DNA of 15,668 nucleotides from Pseudomonadota bacterium (GTDB taxonomy: Bacteria > Pseudomonadota > Gammaproteobacteria > Xanthomonadales > Xanthomonadaceae). The stretch spans positions 1 to 15,668 of the forward strand of contig JAEWFH010000186.1 of assembly GCA_023388955.1 (NCBI GenBank), given 5' to 3'. The position numbers were made by a program, and so were the translations under genes. The notes beneath the pieces were generated by a model. It saw only the letters and a list, made by a program, of their open reading frames with translations, did not search any database and had not been told where the DNA came from. Shown here in pieces: positions 1 to 7,736 of the stretch. Every line of letters starts with the position of its first letter. The first letter of the stretch is position 1.

Positions 1-1009
<1,009 letters not shown>

Positions 1010-1010
1010 G

Positions 1011-2132
1011 TCAACGCGCCTCCATCAGCGCACGGAAACGTTGGAACAGCGGCGCCACGTCCTGCGGGCCCGGCCCGGCCTCCGGGTGGCCCTGGAAACC
1101 GAACGCCGGCGCATCGGTGAACTCGATGCCCTGGTTGCTGCCGTCGAACAGCGAGCGATGGGTTGCGCGCACGTTGCCCGGCAGGCTGGCCTCGTCGACC
1201 GCGAAACCATGGTTCTGGCTGGTGATCATCACCTTGCCCGTGGCCAGCTCCTGCACCGGGTGGTTGGCGCCGTGGTGGCCGGTCTTCATCTTGACCGTGC
1301 GCCCACCCGCGGCGAGGCCGAGGATCTGGTGGCCCAGGCAGATGCCGAAGGTCGGCACCTTGCGCTCCAGCAGTTCGCGCGCGGCGGCGATCGCATAGTC
1401 GCAGGCAGCCGGGTCACCGGGGCCGTTGGACAGCATCACCCCGTCCGGGCGGTACGACAGGGCGTCCTCGACCGTGGTGCGTGGCGGGACCACGGTGACG
1501 CGGCAACCGGCCTGGACCAGCAGGCGCAGGATATTGCGCTTGACTCCGTAGTCCCACAGCACCACGTGGTACCGGCCACTGCCGGTCGCCACCTGGCTGC
1601 TGTCCAGGTCCAGCAGGCCCTCGTTCCACTCGTAGGCCTGGCGGGTGCCGACCTCGCGGGCCAGGTCCATGCCCTGCAGGCCCGGGAACTTGCGGGCCGC
1701 CTCGATCGCCTGCTCGCGGTCGATCGCGCCTGCCATGAGCGCGCCGTTCTGCGCGCCGTTGCGCACCAGCAGGCGGGTCAGGCGGCGGGTGTCGATGCCG
1801 GCGATCGCGACCGTGCGGCTGTCGGCCAGCCAGGCCGGCAGGTCCGTCGTGCCGCGCCAGCTGCTGGGGCGCGCGGGAACGTCGCGGACGATCAGGCCGG
1901 CGGCCTGTACCCCGCCGGATTCGTTGTCGGCCGGGTTGATGCCGGTGTTGCCGACATGCGGACAGGTCAGGGTGACCAGCTGCCGTGCGTAGGAGGGATC
2001 GGTGAGGATCTCCTGGTAGCCGGTCATGGCGGTGTTAAACACCACCTCGCCCACGGAAAGGCCGGGCGCGCCTACGGAAACGCCCTCGAAGAGGGTGCCG
2101 TCTTCGAGGGCCAGGATTGCGGGTTGGGTCAC
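1011..2132 (-). CDS. carA: Carbamoyl-phosphate synthase small (glutaminase) subunit
   Basis: CarA hydrolyses glutamine and channels the ammonia to CarB. The protein is 373 residues, close to the family norm of about 380. It has an N-terminal CarA-specific domain (LALEDGTLFEG near residues 7-17) followed by a class I glutamine amidotransferase domain. The nucleophile is Cys265 in FGICLGHQ, and the partner His349 and Glu351 lie in FGFQGHPEAGPG. I chose the GTG at 2132 because the conserved CarA sequence starts there (V/M-TQPAILALEDG) and an AAGGCG ribosome site sits about 8 bases upstream. The frame stays open for 23 codons further upstream, but those residues do not look like CarA. It is followed after one base by carB and preceded by dapB. 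A perfect 11-base inverted repeat covers codons 8-17. A candidate promoter lies about 120 bases upstream, so carAB need not depend on dapB transcription. Confidence 0.96.
   Translation of the reverse strand: MTQPAILALEDGTLFEGVSVGAPGLSVGEVVFNTAMTGYQEILTDPSYARQLVTLTCPHVGNTGINPADNESGGVQAAGLIVRDVPARPSSWRGTTDLPAWLADSRTVAIAGIDTRRLTRLLVRNGAQNGALMAGAIDREQAIEAARKFPGLQGMDLAREVGTRQAYEWNEGLLDLDSSQVATGSGRYHVVLWDYGVKRNILRLLVQAGCRVTVVPPRTTVEDALSYRPDGVMLSNGPGDPAACDYAIAAARELLERKVPTFGICLGHQILGLAAGGRTVKMKTGHHGANHPVQELATGKVMITSQNHGFAVDEASLPGNVRATHRSLFDGSNQGIEFTDAPAFGFQGHPEAGPGPQDVAPLFQRFRALMEAR
2082..2111 (-). repeat. Perfect 11-bp inverted repeat in the first codons of carA
   Basis: The arms are 2082-2092 and 2101-2111 (GCCCTCGAAGA and its exact complement) around an 8-base loop. 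In the carA mRNA this would be a stable hairpin starting about 21 bases after the GTG start. It encodes the conserved ALEDGTLFEGV stretch, so protein constraint may partly explain it. Whether it affects translation is inference. Confidence 0.6.
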
Positions 2133-2235
2133 TGGATTCGCCTTGGATGCGGGAAAGGCCGGCCCGTTCCGGCGGCGCGGCCCATCGCGGGGCTGCAGCA
2201 CGCCACGGACGCGGTGGGAACCGGTCCGGCAAACA

Positions 2236-2251
2236 GGGCTCAGGCGAGCCC
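2236..2251 (-). other. Hairpin between dapB and carA: terminator or carA leader structure
   Basis: The arms GGGCTC and GAGCCC form a 6-bp stem with a 4-base loop. Reading leftward the stem is followed by TGTTTG, a very short T-run. It lies right at the predicted carA transcription start. It could weakly end dapB transcription or form a 5' terminal hairpin on the carA mRNA. Confidence 0.4.
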
Positions 2252-2253
2252 GG

Positions 2254-2259
2254 ATTCTA
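2254..2259 (-). promoter_or_regulatory. Candidate -10 box for carA
   Basis: Reading leftward, TAGAAT matches the sigma-70 -10 consensus at 5 of 6 positions and lies in otherwise very G+C-rich DNA between dapB and carA. No good -35 is seen; CTGGCG 18 bases upstream is weak. Transcription would begin near 2247, giving a leader of about 115 bases before the carA GTG. Confidence 0.4.
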
Positions 2260-2312
2260 GCGGCGCGAGCACCCGTGCGCCAGCATCGCGACCATCTTCC
2301 GATGGCGGGCGG

Positions 2313-3032
2313 TCAGCCCAGCAGGTCATCCAGGCGGACCCGGCCGGGTCCACGGTCCGCCAGGCGCAGCGCGGCATGCAAGGCGCCACGGGCGAACACG
2401 TCGCGATCGGTGGCGCGGTGGACCAGTTCCAGTCGCTCGCCCAAGCTGGTGAACTGCACGGTGTGCTCGCCAACCACGTCGCCCGCGCGCAGCGATGCGT
2501 AGCGGGGTGCCGCCCCACCCTCGCCCGCCCGTGCGCCCAGTGCCAGGGCCGTGCCGGAGGGGGCGTCCTTCTTGTATACATGGTGGGTCTCGACGATGTC
2601 GCAGTCCCACCCCGGCAACGCCGCGGCGGCCTGTTCCACCAGCCGCGAAAGCACGGCCACCCCCAGGCTGAAGTTGGCGGCGACCAGGACCGGGACCCGG
2701 ATCGATGCCTCGTCGATGGCCCGTTGCTGCTCGTCCGACAACCCGGTCGTGCCCGACACCAGGCCGGCGCCACGCGAGGTGCAGAGCCGGAGGATCCGCT
2801 CGAAGCCATGCGGCAGGCTGAAGTCGATCGCGACGTCGAAGGCCGGCACGCCGTCGAGTTCGCTGGCGGCGAACTGCGGCACCCCGTCCACGACCCGCTG
2901 CGCGGGCCGGCTGCCCGACACCGCGGCCACCACGGCCAGGCCGCCGGCCTCGGCGGCGAGGCGCAGCACCGCGCGGCCCATGCGGCCGGAGGCGCCATGG
3001 ACGAGCAGGCGGACGGGATCGGGCGTGTTCAT
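2313..3032 (-). CDS. dapB: 4-hydroxy-tetrahydrodipicolinate reductase
   Basis: DapB reduces 4-hydroxy-tetrahydrodipicolinate with NAD(P)H in the diaminopimelate pathway, supplying lysine and the peptidoglycan cross-linking residue. The 239-residue protein has the N-terminal Rossmann motif HGASGRMGRAV (12-22), SGTTG (93-97) and AANFSLGV (118-125). The active-site stretch ETHHVYKKDAPSGTA (148-161) has the His pair at 150-151 and Lys154, which aligns with the catalytic lysine of the E. coli enzyme. The C-terminal GERLELVHRATDRDVFARGA segment is also typical. It is shorter than the E. coli enzyme (273), but all motifs are present. The ATG at 3032 starts directly before the Rossmann fold; the frame extends 26 codons upstream without family similarity. 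No strong ribosome site is visible. It begins 43 bases after the peroxidase stop, so it may be co-transcribed with that gene. Confidence 0.95.
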   Translation of the reverse strand: MNTPDPVRLLVHGASGRMGRAVLRLAAEAGGLAVVAAVSGSRPAQRVVDGVPQFAASELDGVPAFDVAIDFSLPHGFERILRLCTSRGAGLVSGTTGLSDEQQRAIDEASIRVPVLVAANFSLGVAVLSRLVEQAAAALPGWDCDIVETHHVYKKDAPSGTALALGARAGEGGAAPRYASLRAGDVVGEHTVQFTSLGERLELVHRATDRDVFARGALHAALRLADRGPGRVRLDDLLG

Positions 3033-3075
3033 GCCCGCACGGTACGGGTCCGCCCCGTCCGCGACAAGCCGCGCC

Positions 3076-4365
3076 TCAGTAGCCCGACGGCGGCGGAGTG
3101 TCGACGCCACGCAGGGGCAGCACCGGATACTCCATGCGCGGCTGCTCCCCGGTCAGGGTACCCAGGAAGGCCACGATGTCGTCGACTTCATCGGAGGTGA
3201 GCTCGGTGCCCAGCTGCGCGGTGCCCATCACCTCCACCGCCTCGTGCAGGCTCCACACCTGGCCGGTGTGGAAATACGGCGCGGTCAGGGCGACGTTGCG
3301 CAGCGGCGCGGCGCGGAACACGTACTCGTCGGTGGCCGTGCGCGTGACCTCGAACCGGCCCTTGTCTCCCTCCGGCAACAGGTCCGCCCCCGGACGAGAG
3401 ACCAGGCCGAACGGGAAGTACGCGGTGCCACCCAGGTTCACCCCGCTGTGGCAGGCGATGCACCCCCGGTCCATGAAGGCGGCGAGCCCACGCCGCTCCT
3501 GTTCGTCCAGGGCGGTGTTGTCACCACGCAGGTAGTCGTCGAACGGTGCATTCGGGGTGACCAGGGTGACCTCGAAGGCCTCGATCGCGCGGGCGATGTT
3601 GTCGTAGGTCAACGCCTCCCCTTCGCCGGGGAACGCACGTTCGAACTGTTCGACGTAGCCGGGCATGCTCGACAGCGTTGCCACCACCTCGTCGGGCTTG
3701 GCGTTCATTTCCACCGCCGCCTCGATCGGGCCCTTGGCCTGCTCCATGAGATCGGCTGCGCGGCCGTCCCAGAACTGGGCGACGTTGAACACCGAGTTGA
3801 AGACCGTGGGCGCGTTGCGCGGGCCCTTCTGGAAGCCATGGCCGATCGAGGTCGGCACCCCGTCCACGCCACCCATGCCGATGTTGTGGCACGCGTTGCA
3901 ACTGATCACGCCGCTCGACGACAGACGACCGTCGAACCACAGCTGGCGCCCCAGGTCGACCTTCTCGGGCGTGACCGGGTTGCCCTGCGGGTCGGGCGCG
4001 CGCTCGGGAATCGGCTTGAACACCGCCTGCGCGCGGGCCATCAGGTCGTCGGCCGGCGCACCGAGCGGCTGGTCCGGCACCGCGGTGACCGCACGGCCGG
4101 AACCCGGTTCAACCCCCTCCTCCACTCCGGGCGCGGCATCACCGGCCCCGATCGCGGGGGAGGCGGTGGCCGCTGCGCCCGATTCGTCGCCGGACGGCAG
4201 CGCTCCAGGGGCTCCATGCGCGGTCTGATCGCCGGACTCCGCGGTCCCCGTCCCGGCGTGATCGCCACCGCAGGCAGCCAGGACGAGGCAGGTCGCGAGC
4301 CCGAGCGCCGCCGGACGCAGCAGGGCCGGACGGAACGGAAACGGGGCACGGGGGAATGTAGACAT
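3076..4365 (-). CDS. Di-heme cytochrome c peroxidase, lipoprotein form
   Basis: A member of the CcpA/MauG family, which reduces hydrogen peroxide in the periplasm with electrons from small c-type cytochromes. The 429-residue protein starts with a basic N-terminus and hydrophobic stretch ending in a lipobox LVLAAC (Cys32). A low-complexity Ala/Gly/Ser/Glu tether follows (about 33-105), then the catalytic domain. Haem sites are CNACH (156-160) and CIACH (302-306). Other peroxidase marks are LGRQLWFDGRLSSSG (138-152), IGHGFQKGPRNAPT with a likely axial His176, Trp199 in FWDGRA, and YFHTGQVWSLHEAVEVM with a likely axial Met380. That Met argues for a true peroxidase rather than MauG, which uses Tyr there. 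The ATG at 4365 has AGGAG six bases upstream, which rules out the longer frame. Family members are often soluble, so the lipid anchor is notable. It separates dnaJ from dapB. Confidence 0.93.
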   Translation of the reverse strand: MSTFPRAPFPFRPALLRPAALGLATCLVLAACGGDHAGTGTAESGDQTAHGAPGALPSGDESGAAATASPAIGAGDAAPGVEEGVEPGSGRAVTAVPDQPLGAPADDLMARAQAVFKPIPERAPDPQGNPVTPEKVDLGRQLWFDGRLSSSGVISCNACHNIGMGGVDGVPTSIGHGFQKGPRNAPTVFNSVFNVAQFWDGRAADLMEQAKGPIEAAVEMNAKPDEVVATLSSMPGYVEQFERAFPGEGEALTYDNIARAIEAFEVTLVTPNAPFDDYLRGDNTALDEQERRGLAAFMDRGCIACHSGVNLGGTAYFPFGLVSRPGADLLPEGDKGRFEVTRTATDEYVFRAAPLRNVALTAPYFHTGQVWSLHEAVEVMGTAQLGTELTSDEVDDIVAFLGTLTGEQPRMEYPVLPLRGVDTPPPSGY

Positions 4366-4403
4366 CGCAGGCTCCTGTGCGGGTACGGGTACGCTCCAAG
4401 GGA

Positions 4404-4440
4404 AACATACCCGTCCAGGGTGAAACCTGCGGGATGTCAA
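4404..4440 (-). promoter_or_regulatory. Possible promoter/attenuator region before the peroxidase gene
   Basis: In the 85-base dnaJ-peroxidase gap there is a perfect TTGACA (4435-4440, leftward) and a TATGTT (4404-4409), but they are 25 bases apart, too far for a normal promoter. Between them lies an imperfect stem (4410-4433, CCCG and AGG pairing with CCT and CGGG). The TATGTT alone would place a start about 32 bases before the ATG. The assignment is weak. Confidence 0.25.
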
Positions 4441-4450
4441 GTTCGATGCG

Positions 4451-5578
4451 TCAGGACGTCATCCGGTCCCAGAAACCCCGCACTCCGTCCACGAACGTGG
4501 ATGCGCGCGGAGAGTGGCGGCGCGCGCCCTCGCCGACGAAGGTCTCCTCGAAACGCTCCAGCAGCTCGCGCTGCTCGGCGGTGAGGTTGACCGGGGTTTC
4601 CACCACCACGCGGCAGTACAGGTCGCCCTCGCCGCGGCTGCGCACCGAGCGCACGCCCCTGCCACGCAGGCGGAACAGCTTGCCGGACTGGGTCTCGGCC
4701 GGGATGCGCAGTTCCGCCTCGCCGCCCAGGGTCGGCACGCGGATGGTGTCGCCCAGCGCGGCCTGGGAGATCCGCATCGGGACTTCGCAATGCAGGTCGT
4801 CGCCGTCGCGCTGGAAGATCGGGTGCTCGCGCACCCGCACGTCGACATACAGGTCACCGGCCGGGGCGCCGCCCGGACCGGCCTCGCCCTCGCCGGCGAG
4901 GCGGATGCGGTCGCCGTTGTCGACGCCCGCGGGTACCTTGACCTCCAGCCGCTTGGTGCGTTCCACACGGCCCTGGCCATTGCAGTCGCCACACGGGTTG
5001 CTCACCACCTGCCCGCGGCCGCCGCAATGCGGGCAGCCCTGTTGCATCGAGAAGATGCCGCGCTGGAACCGGACCTGTCCGCGGCCGTTGCAGGTTCCGC
5101 AGGTCTCCAGCTTGCCGTCGGAGGAGCCGCTCCCGTCGCAGCTGTCGCACTCGTCCAGGGTCGGGATCTCGATCTCGCGGGTGATGCCACCCACGGCTTC
5201 CTCGAGGCCGAGCTCCAGGACGTAGCCGATGTCGGCACCGCGACGCGGGCCGCGCGGGCCCGCCCCGCCCCCGAAGATGTTCCCGAAGATGTCGCCGAAG
5301 ATGTCGTTCATGTCGGCGAAACCGGGGCCGCCGGCACCGCCACCCATGCCGTGCTCGAAGGCGGCGTGGCCATGCTGGTCGTACAGGCGGCGGCGGTCGG
5401 CGTCGGACAGGACCTCGTAGGCCTCCTTGCACTCCTTGAACGAGGCTTCCGCGGCGGCGTCGCCGGGGTTGCGGTCCGGGTGGTACTTCATCGCGCAGCG
5501 GCGGTAGGCCTTCTTGAGTTCGTCGGCCCCGGCGCTGCGGGAAACGCCCAGCACCTCGTAGTAGTCGCGCTTTTCCAT
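4451..5578 (-). CDS. dnaJ: Chaperone DnaJ (Hsp40)
   Basis: DnaJ delivers unfolded clients to DnaK and stimulates its ATPase in the cytosol. The 375-residue protein, normal length, has the J-domain (residues 5-70) with the essential HPD at 33-35. A Gly/Phe region (77-112) contains the repeated IFG units NDIFGDIFGNIFGG. The zinc-binding domain has four CxxCxGxG repeats at 144-151 (CDSCDGSG), 160-167 (CGTCNGRG), 182-189 (CPHCGGRG) and 196-203 (CGDCNGQG). The C-terminal client-binding and dimerisation domains follow. ATG at 5578 gives the classic MEKRDYYEVLGV start; the ribosome site is poor (AGGCA about 12 bases away). It lies 129 bases after dnaK, with a strong 12-bp hairpin in the gap. No separate heat-shock promoter is seen, so it is probably read through from dnaK. 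Confidence 0.98.
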   Translation of the reverse strand: MEKRDYYEVLGVSRSAGADELKKAYRRCAMKYHPDRNPGDAAAEASFKECKEAYEVLSDADRRRLYDQHGHAAFEHGMGGGAGGPGFADMNDIFGDIFGNIFGGGAGPRGPRRGADIGYVLELGLEEAVGGITREIEIPTLDECDSCDGSGSSDGKLETCGTCNGRGQVRFQRGIFSMQQGCPHCGGRGQVVSNPCGDCNGQGRVERTKRLEVKVPAGVDNGDRIRLAGEGEAGPGGAPAGDLYVDVRVREHPIFQRDGDDLHCEVPMRISQAALGDTIRVPTLGGEAELRIPAETQSGKLFRLRGRGVRSVRSRGEGDLYCRVVVETPVNLTAEQRELLERFEETFVGEGARRHSPRASTFVDGVRGFWDRMTS

Positions 5579-5645
5579 GGAAGAGAATGCCTGCCTTGCT
5601 GCCTGGTTCGGTGGTGCGGAGCGGTATCCAAGTCCCGGACACGAA

Positions 5646-5674
5646 GGAACCGGGGACGGTCGGTCCCCGGTTCC
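5646..5674 (-). terminator. Strong hairpin between dnaK and dnaJ (partial terminator or processing site)
   Basis: The arms 5646-5657 (GGAACCGGGGAC) and 5663-5674 are exact complements, giving a 12-bp stem with a 5-base loop. It lies 33 bases after the dnaK stop. Reading leftward it is followed by TTCGTGTCC rather than a T-run, so it is not a classical intrinsic terminator. It could lower dnaJ relative to dnaK by attenuation, or stabilise the 3' end of dnaK mRNA after cleavage. Confidence 0.55.
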
Positions 5675-5707
5675 CGGGCATCCGCGAAGGGGACCGGTTG
5701 CCGCTTC

Positions 5708-7633
5708 TTACTGCTTCTTCTCGTCGTCCCTGACTTCGGTGAACTCGGCGTCCACCACGTCGTCGGCCGCCTGGCCGGTGCCGCCCTCGCCGCCCGGGGC
5801 CGCGCCTTCGCCCGGCTGCGGCTGGGCCGCCGCCATGAGGCCCTGCAGGGCCTGTTCCAGCGCCGTGCTCTTGGCCTCGATCTGGCCCTTGTCGTCACCC
5901 TTCATCGCGGTCTCCAGCTCGGAGATCGCCGCCTCGGCGGCACCGATCGCCTCGCCGGGCAGCTTGTCGCCCTGCTCCTTGATCGTGCTGCGCGCGGCAT
6001 GGATCAGGCTGTCGGCCTGGTTGCGGGCCTGGACCAGCTCGTGGAACTTCTGGTCCTCCTCGCGGTTGGCCTCGGCGTCGGACACCATCTTCTGGATCTC
6101 TTCCTCCGACAGGCCCGAGCCGGCCTTGATCTCGACCTTCTGCTCCTTGCCGGTCTTCTTGTCCTTGGCGGTGACGTGGACGATGCCGTTGGCGTCGATG
6201 TCGAAGGACACCTCGATCTGCGGCATGCCGCGCGGCGCCGGCTCGATGCCGGTCAGGTCGAAGCGGGCCAGCGACTTGTTGTAGCGGGCCTGCTCGCGCT
6301 CGCCCTGCAGCACGTGCACGGTGACCGCGGACTGGTTGTCATCGGCCGTCGAGAAGGTCTGCGAGGCCTTGGTCGGCACCGTGGTGTTCTTCTCGATGAT
6401 CTTGGTGAACACGCCGCCCAGGGTCTCGATGCCAAGGCTCAGCGGGGTCACGTCCAGCAGCAGCACGTCCTTGACGTCACCGGCCAGCACGCCGCCCTGG
6501 ATCGCCGCGCCGATGGCGACGGCCTCGTCCGGGTTGACGTCCTTGCGCGGGTCCTTGCCGAAGAACTCGCTTACCGCCTGCTGCACCTTGGGCATGCGGG
6601 TCTGGCCACCGACCAGGATCACCTCGTCGACGTCGCTGGCGCGCAGGCCGGCGTCGTTGAGCGCGGTGCGGCACGGCTCGATCGAACGGCGCACCAGATC
6701 CTCGACCAGCGACTCCAGCTTGGCGCGGGTCAGCTTGATGTTCAGGTGCTTCGGACCGCTGGCGTCGGCGGTCACGTACGGCAGGTTGACCTCGGTCTGC
6801 TGGGCCGAGGACAGCTCGATCTTGGCGCGCTCGGCGGCGTCCTTCAGGCGCTGCAGGGCCAGCGGGTCCTTGCGCAGGTCGATGCCCTGGTCCTTCTGGA
6901 ACTCCTCGACCAGGTAGCCGATGACGCGGTTGTCGAAGTCCTCGCCGCCCAGGAAGGTGTCGCCGTTGGTGGCCAGCACCTCGACCTGCATCTCGTCGTC
7001 GACCGACGCGATCTCGATGATCGACACGTCGAAGGTGCCTCCGCCGAGGTCGTACACGGCCACCTTGCGGTCGCCGCCCTTCTTGTCCATGCCGTAGGCC
7101 AGCGCGGCCGCGGTCGGCTCGTTGATGATGCGCTTGACGTCCAGGCCGGCGATCTTGCCGGCATCCTTGGTGGCCTGGCGCTGGCTGTCGTTGAAGTACG
7201 CCGGGACGGTGATGACCGCCTCGGTGACCGTCTCGCCCAGGTAGTCCTCGGCGGTCTTCTTCATCTTCGACAGGACCTCGGCGGAGATCTGCTGCGGCGC
7301 CATCTTGCGGCCGTCCGCAGTCTCCACCCAGGCATCGCCGTTGCTGTGCTCGATGATGTTGTACCCGACGTGCTCGATGTCCTTCTGGACTTCGGCGTCG
7401 GTGAACTTGCGGCCGATCAGGCGCTTGACGGCATAGAAGGTGTTCTTGGGGTTGGTGACGGCCTGGCGCTTGGCCGGCGCACCCACCAGGATCTCGCCGT
7501 CCTTGGTGTAGGCCACGACGGAGGGGGTCGTGCGGTCGCCTTCGGCGTTCTCGATGACCCGGGCGCTGCCGCCCTCCATCACCGCCACGCACGAATTGGT
7601 CGTGCCCAGGTCGATTCCGATGATCTTGCCCAT
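5708..7633 (-). CDS. dnaK: Chaperone DnaK (Hsp70)
   Basis: DnaK binds exposed hydrophobic peptides in an ATP-dependent cycle with DnaJ and the exchange factor GrpE. The 641-residue protein is full length (E. coli 638). It shows the phosphate-1 loop GIDLGTTNSCVAV at the start, the phosphate-2 motif VYDLGGGTFDVSIIEI, the adenosine motif ILVGGQTRMPKVQ, and the interdomain linker DVLLLDVTPLSLGIETLGG. The substrate-binding domain and a Gly/Gln/Ala-rich tail follow, ending near DDVVDAEFTEVRDDEKKQ, the typical C-terminus. ATG at 7633 has an AAGGA ribosome site five bases upstream and stops at TAA 5708. It follows grpE by 103 bases and carries its own sigma-32-like promoter in that gap, so it can be expressed above grpE. 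A 16-base perfect palindrome lies in the predicted first bases of its leader. Confidence 0.99.
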   Translation of the reverse strand: MGKIIGIDLGTTNSCVAVMEGGSARVIENAEGDRTTPSVVAYTKDGEILVGAPAKRQAVTNPKNTFYAVKRLIGRKFTDAEVQKDIEHVGYNIIEHSNGDAWVETADGRKMAPQQISAEVLSKMKKTAEDYLGETVTEAVITVPAYFNDSQRQATKDAGKIAGLDVKRIINEPTAAALAYGMDKKGGDRKVAVYDLGGGTFDVSIIEIASVDDEMQVEVLATNGDTFLGGEDFDNRVIGYLVEEFQKDQGIDLRKDPLALQRLKDAAERAKIELSSAQQTEVNLPYVTADASGPKHLNIKLTRAKLESLVEDLVRRSIEPCRTALNDAGLRASDVDEVILVGGQTRMPKVQQAVSEFFGKDPRKDVNPDEAVAIGAAIQGGVLAGDVKDVLLLDVTPLSLGIETLGGVFTKIIEKNTTVPTKASQTFSTADDNQSAVTVHVLQGEREQARYNKSLARFDLTGIEPAPRGMPQIEVSFDIDANGIVHVTAKDKKTGKEQKVEIKAGSGLSEEEIQKMVSDAEANREEDQKFHELVQARNQADSLIHAARSTIKEQGDKLPGEAIGAAEAAISELETAMKGDDKGQIEAKSTALEQALQGLMAAAQPQPGEGAAPGGEGGTGQAADDVVDAEFTEVRDDEKKQ

Positions 7634-7672
7634 GGTTCCTTTTCCTCTCGGGGATTCTTTACTTGGTTCTTG

Positions 7673-7688
7673 GGCGGCCCGGGCCGCC
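7673..7688 (-). other. 16-base perfect palindrome in the dnaK leader
   Basis: GGCGGCCCGGGCCGCC is its own reverse complement. If transcription starts about 7 bases after the -10 at 7699-7706, this begins near +5 of the dnaK mRNA and can fold as a GGCGGC/GCCGCC stem with a CCGG loop. Possible roles are 5' end protection, weak termination of grpE transcripts, or a protein-binding site. The palindrome is directly visible; the role is inferred. Confidence 0.5.
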
Positions 7689-7698
7689 GATGTCCGCT

Positions 7699-7726
7699 AT
7701 CTGGGGACGTACCCGATCACTTCAAG
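7699..7726 (-). promoter_or_regulatory. Sigma-32-like heat-shock promoter of dnaK
   Basis: Reading leftward, CTTGAAG (7726-7720), a 13-base spacer, then CCCCAGAT (7706-7699). This closely follows the heat-shock consensus CTTGAAA-N13-15-CCCCATnT, differing by one base in each box. The leader to the dnaK ATG would be about 59 bases. It overlaps the end of the grpE transcript region, so dnaK would have both read-through and its own heat-shock transcription. Confidence 0.7.
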
Positions 7727-7736
7727 CGCACCGCGC

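Noticed and set aside
2133..2201. Longer carA start at CTG 2201
   Set aside because: The extra 23 residues (Arg/Pro-rich) do not resemble CarA; the family sequence and a ribosome site begin at the GTG at 2132.
5271..5310. Short tandem repeat of about 12 bases in dnaJ
   Set aside because: It encodes the IFGDIFGNIFG part of the Gly/Phe region, which is normal in DnaJ proteins.
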